Source: Gammaproteobacteria bacterium
GTDB taxonomy: Bacteria > Pseudomonadota > Gammaproteobacteria > UBA6429
DNA length: 5,556 bases
Direction of reading: 5' to 3'
Assembly (NCBI GenBank): GCA_003232015.1
Contig: QIKU01000077.1
Location: 1 to 5,556, forward strand
The position numbers and the translations under genes are program-made. Shown here one piece after another: positions 1 through 4,501 of this stretch (the first letter of the stretch is position 1; every line of letters begins with the position of its first letter). The notes beneath the pieces were generated by a model. It made no database searches. It saw only the letters and a program-made list of their open reading frames with translations, and had not been told where the DNA came from.

Positions 1-110
1 AATTTTATTGCACCCAACCCTAAACTATAAACAAAAGATGGCGTAACCGTTATTCCAATAACGGCAACTAAAATGGCCAGCTTACGTGCATATAAACGAC
101 TGATTCCCAT
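1..110 (-). CDS. fimV: FimV N-terminus (partial, runs off left edge)
   Basis: This is the first 36 codons of a gene that leaves the window at its left edge. The peptide opens MGISRLYARK, a short basic n-region. A hydrophobic stretch follows at residues 11-28 (LAILVAVIGITVTPSFVY), with a plausible signal peptidase I site after VYS (V at -3, S at -1). The mature protein would begin LGLGAIK, matching the LGLGEI-type start known for the FimV family. FimV is an inner-membrane, peptidoglycan-binding polar hub that affects type IV pili and polar placement of flagella in Pseudomonas, Vibrio and Shewanella. The location directly after a usg homologue agrees with the usual asd-usg-fimV order and supports the call. 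The start lacks a recognisable Shine-Dalgarno; only an A-rich stretch precedes it. The LysM and TPR regions expected of FimV lie outside the window, so identity rests on the N-terminus and synteny. Confidence 0.8.
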   Translation of the reverse strand, partial: MGISRLYARKLAILVAVIGITVTPSFVYSLGLGAIK

Positions 111-119
111 ATGCTTTTT

Positions 120-138
120 TCTACGCTTGGCGCGTAGA
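120..138 (-). other. Hairpin in the fimV leader
   Basis: A 7-bp inverted repeat (TCTACGC at 120-126 on the plus strand, its complement GCGTAGA at 132-138) has a 5-nt loop. In the fimV mRNA its 3' arm ends 9 nt before the ATG, where a ribosome would bind. No U-tract follows on the minus strand, so it is not an intrinsic terminator. It could affect fimV translation, but one stem of this size can be expected by chance in a window of this length. Confidence 0.35.
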
Positions 139-147
139 CCCCCGTAA

Positions 148-180
148 ATTATATATTTATCAATGACTTAAGTCTGTAAA
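148..180 (-). promoter_or_regulatory. Possible fimV promoter with a 10-bp palindrome
   Basis: Reading the minus strand in the gap between usg and fimV, TTTACA (180-175) is followed by the AT-rich TATATAAT (155-148). The spacing is long: 19 nt to TATATA and 21 nt to the perfect TATAAT. The -10 element is therefore good but the -35 pairing is not. Between them lies a perfect palindrome, GACTTAAGTC at 165-174, placed like an operator. A transcript from here would have a leader of about 30 nt containing the hairpin at 120-138. Palindromes this short are common by chance, so the call is tentative. Confidence 0.3.
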
Positions 181-217
181 GCTCGAAAAATCCTTACAAT
201 TATTCAGTAACTATAGC

Positions 218-1228
218 TTATAAATGATGTTTTACCAAAATTTCAATGATTTGAACACCATTTATTGCACTTCCGCTGCGAATTATATCGGTCACACACC
301 AAAAATTAAGCTGCCGGGAATTGCCCATATCCTGCCTGACCCGGTTAATAAAAATTTTATCCATTTCTGCCGCATGGCTGACCGGGCTGATAATATCATC
401 AACGAATTTCAGTTCGGTATTTTCAGCCGTCGCAATCAGCTGTTCAAACTCATGTAAATCCACATCTGATTTTAGTTGCAGATGCACATCAACCGCAACG
501 CCATAAAAAATTGGTACATGAAGCAGTGATGGCATCAGGCTGACATTCGAATCACTGTCCGCAAATAATAAATCCTGTAACTCTTCACGTAAGTCCAGTT
601 CTCGATGGGTAAACCCGGTTGCATTAATTTCACTGTCATCGGCCATCACATTAAAAGCAATTTGTTGTTTAAACACCGATGGTTTTATTGGACGGGTGTT
701 CAATAAACTGGTTGTTTGCATGGCAAGCTCATCAATGCCGGGCTTGCCCTTATCCGACACCGACTGTAATGCAGTAAAATGCAGTGACTGAATACCCCAT
801 TTATCATTTACAGGTTTTAGTAATTGCGTTAACACAACCCCTAAACCTGAAGCGGAGCGAATGTGCTGGTTTTGTTGCAAGTATTCTGCATCACTGCTCA
901 CCCCGGCAACCACTACTGCGGCATGTTGCAAATTTGAACCGATTTCAATCACTCGGCAATTCGCATCTAAAATACGATCAACAATGGCCAGATAAGAGTC
1001 ATCAAGCTGGCAGAGCAAAACAAGGGAAACGTTTGCAAAATTAAAAGCTGCAATATCCTGTATATGCAGATGTTTGTTTGCAAAAGAAACGGTTGTATCC
1101 AGATCATCTTCAAAAGCAAGCGGGATAACATTTCCTATTGGAACCTGTCGCTCCGCAAGCTGTTCTAAAACCGCTTCACCAATGGGAGAAGATGCACCAA
1201 TAATGGCGATATCAAAAGAGTTTGTCAT
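218..1228 (-). CDS. usg: Usg-like, catalytically inactive ASADH-fold protein
   Basis: This 336-aa protein has the full length and layout of aspartate-semialdehyde dehydrogenase (ASADH). An N-terminal NAD(P)-binding fold carries a relaxed glycine loop, GASSPIG (residues 11-17), where enzymes have GATGAVG. A dimerisation domain includes QSVSDKGKPGIDEL (155-168), HVPIFYG (237-243) and the C-terminal VTDIIRSGSAINGVQI (312-327). The catalytic PNCS motif is replaced by ASGL (126-129), putting Gly128 at the nucleophile position. The base-catalyst His of the GHS motif is Val244. It is therefore unlikely to make aspartate semialdehyde and matches the USG-1 group of ASADH relatives usually found between asd and fimV. 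Its cellular role is not established. The start ATG follows a weak AGG with a 4-nt spacer. It lies 208 bp after fleQ and 107 bp before fimV on the same strand. Automated annotation as asd would be misleading. Confidence 0.85.
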   Translation of the reverse strand: MTNSFDIAIIGASSPIGEAVLEQLAERQVPIGNVIPLAFEDDLDTTVSFANKHLHIQDIAAFNFANVSLVLLCQLDDSYLAIVDRILDANCRVIEIGSNLQHAAVVVAGVSSDAEYLQQNQHIRSASGLGVVLTQLLKPVNDKWGIQSLHFTALQSVSDKGKPGIDELAMQTTSLLNTRPIKPSVFKQQIAFNVMADDSEINATGFTHRELDLREELQDLLFADSDSNVSLMPSLLHVPIFYGVAVDVHLQLKSDVDLHEFEQLIATAENTELKFVDDIISPVSHAAEMDKIFINRVRQDMGNSRQLNFWCVTDIIRSGSAINGVQIIEILVKHHL

Positions 1229-1254
1229 AATGCCTGACTAATCCATAAATAAAA

Positions 1255-1284
1255 TTTAAACAAAGACGGCACCGCTCAGCTCAA
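1255..1284 (-). promoter_or_regulatory. Weak sigma-70-like promoter candidate for usg
   Basis: On the minus strand TTGAGC (1284-1279) and TTTAAA (1260-1255) are separated by 18 nt. Each matches its consensus hexamer at four of six positions. Transcription would start about 20 nt ahead of the usg ATG, leaving room for the AGG at 1235-1233. The match is modest, and read-through from fleQ is equally possible. Confidence 0.25.
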
Positions 1285-1311
1285 AACAGGCAAGAGCTAC
1301 CAATAATTCAG

Positions 1312-1325
1312 TCTTTTCGAAAAGA
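1312..1325. repeat. 14-bp perfect palindrome upstream of usg
   Basis: TCTTTTCGAAAAGA reads the same on both strands. It sits about 28 bp upstream of the candidate usg -35 hexamer, in the non-coding gap between fleQ and usg. As RNA it would form only a 5-bp stem with a UCGA loop and has no trailing U-run, so a DNA-protein binding site is the more natural reading. A palindrome of this length is expected less than once in a window of this size, which makes it mildly notable. The cognate regulator is unknown. Confidence 0.45.
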
Positions 1326-1387
1326 GTCGAGGTAAACCTGTGCGGTCATTATTTAATAAAAAAGGAACGCAAGTATGCCATAAATTG

Positions 1388-1413
1388 TTAAGTAATAGTC
1401 CATTATTACTCAA
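1388..1413 (-). other. AT-rich hairpin just after fleQ
   Basis: A 10-nt inverted repeat (TTAAGTAATA at 1388-1397, TATTACTCAA at 1404-1413) has a 6-nt loop. In the fleQ-strand transcript all ten positions can pair, one of them as G-U. It begins 24 nt after the fleQ stop. It could protect the 3' end or weakly attenuate read-through into usg. It lacks both a GC-rich stem and an immediate U-tract; a run of six T lies about 22 nt further on. It is therefore not a canonical intrinsic terminator. Confidence 0.35.
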
Positions 1414-1436
1414 TTAAGCGCTGTATATATCGGCTA

Positions 1437-2858
1437 TTAGTGGGCGACTGATTCTGGGCGCTGTAATCCATATTTACGCATTTTTTCTACCAGTGTGGTT
1501 CTGCGCATTTGTAAGCGTTTTGCGGCATGGGCAACAACGCCTTCGGTGTCGTCGAGGGCTTGTTTAATAAGGGAGTATTCCAGATTGATCAGGTGTTCTT
1601 TAAGGTCGAAGCCGTCTTGTGGAATTCTAAAGGCTTCTTCAATTTGAGCGCTGGTCACACCATTAGTGCCACTTTCACGGATGTCTTCTACTACGTTAGT
1701 ACCACGGAATTTATGCGGCAAGTCACGCACATCAACCACGCCGTAAGGGAACATGATCACCAGCCGTTCTATCAGGTTTGAAAGTTCACGTACATTACCT
1801 GTCCACGGGTATTCACAGAGTGATGCAGTGGCGGTGGTTGTAAAACGAACCGAGCCGCGTTGTTCATGTTCCATGCGGGTAATCAGTTCATTGATTAACA
1901 GCGGAATATCTTCAACACGCTCTCGCAAGGGCGGCATGTCGATAGGGAAAACATTTAAACGATAATACAGATCTTCTCTAAAACGGCCATTGGAGATTTC
2001 TTTTTCTAAATCATGGTGCGTTGCCGCAATAATACGGATGTCGGCATTAATGCTTTTATTACTGCCAACACGTTCAAAAATACGTTCCTGTAACACGCGC
2101 AATAATTTGACTTGCATGGCCAGTGGCATATCACCAATTTCATCTAAAAATAAAGTACCACCTTTTGCCATTTCAAAGCGCCCCATACGGGAACTAATGG
2201 CACCGGTAAACGCACCTTTTTCGTGGCCAAATAATTCACTTTCCAGTAAGTCTGGCGGAATGGCACCGCAATTAACCGGTACAAAGGGTTTGTCCCGACG
2301 GTTTGAATTATAATGCAGGTTACGTGCAACCACTTCTTTGCCGGTGCCTGATTCACCCAAAATCAAAACATTGGCGTCTGAGTTTGCAACCTGTTCAATG
2401 AGTTTACGTACGCCACGAATGGAACGGCTATTGCCCACCAAACTGCGAAACAGCATAGAAGAAGAGGAGCCTTTCACTTCACCCATACTTTTTATATAAA
2501 CATCGGCGGTATGCAAGGCCTGATGCAGCTGGCGAAATTTAAACGGTGTATTAATTGTACCGAGTACCCGCGATGAAAAATTGGAAGGCAGGGGCAAATC
2601 AAGCGGTTTAAAAAGTAAAACAGGTAAATCAGTAGTGTATTCTGATTTAATCGCCTCAATACGCTTAACTAAAGGGTCAATTTCCTGTAAATCACCACCG
2701 AGTATCAGTAGATCGGGAGCATTTTGTTTATCACTGTCTTCCCAGTCCTTATAGCTGGTGCAATCCAGATCGGCATAATCGATAAAATCCATTACGGTGA
2801 AGAATTCGGCGCGACGCGTAGCATCGTCATCAATAACAAGAATTTTCTTTTGAATCAT
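1437..2858 (-). CDS. fleQ: Flagellar master regulator FleQ
   Basis: FleQ is a sigma-54-dependent activator that sits at the top of the polar flagellar cascade and, in Pseudomonas, controls biofilm genes in response to c-di-GMP. The 473-aa length is typical. Residues 1-120 form a FleQ-type receiver that has lost phosphorylation: the acceptor Asp position is Gly54 and the usual KPF lysine is Thr104, although the acidic cluster D10-D12 remains. Residues 136-140, LFRSL, are the known c-di-GMP-binding motif, and R179-N180 match further ligand contacts. The AAA+ domain has Walker A GESGTGKE (168-175), GAFTGA (215-220), Walker B TLFLDE (235-240), arginines R292 and R294 in the arginine-finger region, and sensor II GNVREL (354-359). 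A Fis-like helix-turn-helix spans about 438-465. An in-frame TAA lies five codons upstream, so the ATG at 2858 is well constrained; its SD is weak (AAGG 12 nt away). The gene ends in tandem stops TAA TAG. No fleSR follows. Confidence 0.97.
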   Translation of the reverse strand: MIQKKILVIDDDATRRAEFFTVMDFIDYADLDCTSYKDWEDSDKQNAPDLLILGGDLQEIDPLVKRIEAIKSEYTTDLPVLLFKPLDLPLPSNFSSRVLGTINTPFKFRQLHQALHTADVYIKSMGEVKGSSSSMLFRSLVGNSRSIRGVRKLIEQVANSDANVLILGESGTGKEVVARNLHYNSNRRDKPFVPVNCGAIPPDLLESELFGHEKGAFTGAISSRMGRFEMAKGGTLFLDEIGDMPLAMQVKLLRVLQERIFERVGSNKSINADIRIIAATHHDLEKEISNGRFREDLYYRLNVFPIDMPPLRERVEDIPLLINELITRMEHEQRGSVRFTTTATASLCEYPWTGNVRELSNLIERLVIMFPYGVVDVRDLPHKFRGTNVVEDIRESGTNGVTSAQIEEAFRIPQDGFDLKEHLINLEYSLIKQALDDTEGVVAHAAKRLQMRRTTLVEKMRKYGLQRPESVAH

Positions 2859-2886
2859 GTATTGCCCATACCTTTATATATGTACT

Positions 2887-3048
2887 TCATTTATTGGTCA
2901 CTAGTAAGCTGTTGATATTTTGTTCTTCCGTAAGGGTAGAAAGATATCCACTGAAAGTCAAAATTTTGTCGGTATTAATTTCAGCTTCGGTAAATTGTTG
3001 ATATTGCTGAAAGCTTGCGGCTCAACACATTTTATCAGCTCTGCTCAT
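2887..3048 (-). pseudogene. Possible interrupted small ORF before fleQ
   Basis: This spacer contains a frame starting at ATG 3048 (MSRADKMC), broken by TGA at 3024-3022. It is then open for 45 codons to a TGA at 2889-2887, 28 nt before fleQ. The open part reads like protein, for example FQQYQQFTEAEINTDKIL and LTEEQNINSLLVTNK, with a mix of charged and hydrophobic residues. The frame is the same one used by the upstream 183-aa gene, whose TAA is at 3066-3064, so it could be a decayed C-terminal extension or a decayed small gene. I see no Shine-Dalgarno before either ATG and no other good start after the TGA. A frame of this length can also occur by chance, so it may be ordinary non-coding spacer. 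Confidence 0.25.
2933..2961 (-). promoter_or_regulatory. Candidate fleQ promoter
   Basis: On the minus strand TTGACT (2961-2956, five of six matches to the -35 consensus) is followed after an ideal 17 nt by TACCCT (2938-2933, three of six to the -10). It would start a transcript about 70 nt ahead of fleQ. P. aeruginosa fleQ is known to use a sigma-70 promoter, which fits. The poor -10 keeps confidence low. I see no sigma-54 -24/-12 element in the fleQ upstream spacer. Confidence 0.3.
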
Positions 3049-3063
3049 AATTAAGAGGGGATT

Positions 3064-3615
3064 TTAGTGTTTTTGTTGTTGAATACTGCGGCGATGTAGC
3101 TGGAAAACCCATTTTGTAAAGCGTTCATCATTGAGCGGTTCAAGGGGTAAAAACGTTGCTGTCACCAGGGAACCTTTCACTTCGGTAACCTGAGCAAGCC
3201 GCTTTATCGGCAAAGGAAGCTCGCTTGATGGATAAAACTCAAAAACCAGTTGCTGGTGTTTTTTTATACTCTCTGCTTCATTACCAACAAACCCAGTATT
3301 GTCCCATTCAACCGTTAATGCACTTAATTTTATTTGGCATTCCTTAGCAACTGGCTGTTGGCTTGTTAATAAAAAGCGTAACAGGTGCAAAATAGTTGTT
3401 AACTTATGTTCTAATGCTTTGTATTGACTTGTTGTATCGCGTAGTTCGGTATTACTTACAGTCGAAAAAGCATCGGCAATATCAAAAGCCAGCTGGTTAT
3501 GGCTGCTGAAATTATTTGTTATTTCCTCTTCACTGGCAAAATAAAAATTAAACGGCAATGAGGTTGTAACCACGACACCCTGCTGAGAATCTGTTTTATT
3601 TTCTATGTCTGACAT
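3064..3615 (-). CDS. Unassigned flagellar-cluster protein, PilZ-like candidate
   Basis: I do not recognise this 183-aa protein with certainty. It has no signal peptide or membrane segment, so it is probably cytoplasmic. Residues about 40-88 look helical (QLAFDIADAFSTVSNTELRD, then ALEHKLTTILHLLRFLL). Residues about 92-160 look like alternating beta strands, including QLVFEFYPSSELPLPIKRLA and LVTATFLPL. A final helix (162-180, DERFTKWVFQLHRRSIQQQ) ends the protein. That order, with a C-terminal basic helix, resembles atypical PilZ proteins encoded beside fleQ or fliS in other gammaproteobacteria. However, the standard RxxxR and (D/N)xSxxG c-di-GMP-binding motifs are absent or degenerate (WDNTGFVG at 104-111 is the nearest). 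The ATG at 3615 is the first start after an in-frame TAA four codons upstream and lacks any SD. It lies 81 nt after fliT and 205 nt before fleQ. Its position suggests a role in flagellar assembly or control. Confidence 0.6.
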   Translation of the reverse strand: MSDIENKTDSQQGVVVTTSLPFNFYFASEEEITNNFSSHNQLAFDIADAFSTVSNTELRDTTSQYKALEHKLTTILHLLRFLLTSQQPVAKECQIKLSALTVEWDNTGFVGNEAESIKKHQQLVFEFYPSSELPLPIKRLAQVTEVKGSLVTATFLPLEPLNDERFTKWVFQLHRRSIQQQKH

Positions 3616-3649
3616 ACAGCAAGATTAACAAGACGGTTATTGTTGTGTC

Positions 3650-3682
3650 CAGCATCATTACAGGCACACATTGCAAATGCTG
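3650..3682 (-). other. Long-loop inverted repeat between fliT and the 183-aa gene
   Basis: CAGCAT (3650-3655) and ATGCTG (3677-3682) are complementary, with a 21-nt loop, inside the 81-nt gap. This could form an intercistronic stem that alters expression of the SD-less gene downstream. It is short and has no U-tract, so it may be coincidental. Confidence 0.2.
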
Positions 3683-3696
3683 CTTATATTTATAAC

Positions 3697-4023
3697 TTAA
3701 TTTTGATGCGCATGATAAGCAATGACCGCTTTCTGTCGTGATTTATTTTCTTTAAGGCTATTAAGTTCTTTGGCGCGTGCTTCTTCGCACATGTACAAAC
3801 TTTCACTGTCAATCAGTAAAACCTGCTCCAGTATACTGGCAATTTCAGCCAGCGCCATTGGCATATCAGGGTGGTCAAACAAATCATTCATTACATTCTG
3901 ACGCTGTTCTTCAAGCTCCATACATGCATGCCAGTTCTGCTTGTAACTCATGTCGCTCATGTGCTGACTCAGGTGCAAAATCTTTTTTGCATATTGTGCT
4001 GGCGATAAACAATACATTGTCAT
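3697..4023 (-). CDS. fliT: FliT-family flagellar chaperone
   Basis: This 108-aa, largely helical protein lies directly after fliS, the usual fliT position. The visible pattern fits the FliT family: a first helix around residues 8-24, a Trp followed by a Glu/Arg-rich helix (W31, then ELEEQRQNVMNDLF at 36-49), an Ile/Leu-rich helix (ALAEIASILEQVLLIDSESL, 57-76), and a charged C-terminal helix (ARAKELNSLKENKSRQKAVI, 82-101) ending with a Tyr. FliT is a cytoplasmic chaperone that binds the C-terminus of the cap protein FliD and guides it to the export gate. In enterics it also inhibits FlhDC, which is not expected in a FleQ organism. Its start lies 9 nt after fliS, and its SD (AGG at 4034-4032, 8-nt spacer) overlaps the fliS TAG stop, indicating translational coupling. 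The family is divergent, so the assignment leans on context as well as pattern. Confidence 0.75.
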   Translation of the reverse strand: MTMYCLSPAQYAKKILHLSQHMSDMSYKQNWHACMELEEQRQNVMNDLFDHPDMPMALAEIASILEQVLLIDSESLYMCEEARAKELNSLKENKSRQKAVIAYHAHQN

Positions 4024-4032
4024 AATAAAAAC

Positions 4033-4458
4033 CTAGTTACGACCATTGCCTGCTTTTTCTGAAGTGACTTTTTCGGGTAACTCATCCCAGGCTCCTTTTA
4101 CTGAACGCACTAAAGATGCAACCTCATCTAAAAGATCCGGATTGTTTTCTATGTTTGCTCTTGCCAGACGACGGGTCATGTAATCATAAAGGTCATCCAG
4201 ATTCTGTGCAATTTCACCACCATCATCTACATTCAGACTTGCGCGCAGGCCGTCAATAATCGAAATAGCCCAGCTAATATTACCGCCTTTTTGGGGGATA
4301 TCGTTACGTTCCATATGCCCTTTTGCAATGGCAATTTTTTCAAGTGCACCATTCATTAACATTTGAATTAACATGTGAGGATCGGCTGACTCGACACTGC
4401 TCGATACCCCGACACGATTATACTGCTCTACCGCACTGTGCAATTTAACCATATTCAT
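4033..4458 (-). CDS. fliS: Flagellin export chaperone FliS
   Basis: This 141-aa protein, slightly longer than most FliS, binds the C-terminus of newly made flagellin in the cytoplasm, prevents premature polymerisation and delivers it for export. Family signatures are clear: an N-terminal Tyr segment, VEQYNRVGV (residues 10-18); the conserved ADPHMLIQMLMNGALEKI (25-42); a central helix, ISIIDGLRASLNVDDGGEIA (65-84); then NLDDLYDYMTRRLARANI (86-103). A polar tail (EKVTSEKAGNGRN) extends past the usual end. It starts 43 nt after the fliD stop with the best Shine-Dalgarno in the window, and its stop is part of the fliT SD. A second ATG two codons in is possible, but the first has the better spacing. 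Confidence 0.95.
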   Translation of the reverse strand: MNMVKLHSAVEQYNRVGVSSSVESADPHMLIQMLMNGALEKIAIAKGHMERNDIPQKGGNISWAISIIDGLRASLNVDDGGEIAQNLDDLYDYMTRRLARANIENNPDLLDEVASLVRSVKGAWDELPEKVTSEKAGNGRN

Positions 4459-4466
4459 AACTAACT

Positions 4467-4474
4467 ACCTCCTA
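4467..4474 (-). promoter_or_regulatory. Strong fliS Shine-Dalgarno
   Basis: TAGGAGGT lies 8 nt ahead of the fliS ATG, a near-perfect complement to the 16S 3' end. It contrasts with the weak or absent SDs of the other genes in the window. This fits the need for FliS in amounts matching abundant flagellin, and it fixes the start at 4458. Confidence 0.85.
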
Positions 4475-4501
4475 CCAATTTTAAATTAAGTCCAACAAGG
4501 C

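Noticed and set aside
1369..1380. Sigma-54-like element TGGCATACTTGC on the minus strand ahead of usg
   Set aside because: Only 7 nt separate GG and GC; a functional -24/-12 promoter needs 10.
1427..1434. FliA (sigma-28) -10-like GCCGATAT just after the fleQ stop
   Set aside because: The position of the -35 box holds nothing resembling TAAAGTTT, so it is a half-site only.
1990..2313. 107-codon plus-strand ORF opposite fleQ
   Set aside because: It is antisense to the conserved AAA+ core of fleQ, and its composition follows from the opposite-strand codons; other plus-strand frames are likewise shadows.
2854..2868. Four-codon leader ORF (ATG GGC AAT ACA TGA) overlapping the fleQ start
   Set aside because: Its ATG lies one nucleotide after AAAGG, too close for initiation, and such a short frame is expected by chance.
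3022..3024. TGA as a selenocysteine codon following a Cys codon
   Set aside because: The downstream stem has a 20-nt loop and lacks a recognisable bacterial SECIS form, the start has no SD, and no known selenoprotein family matches.
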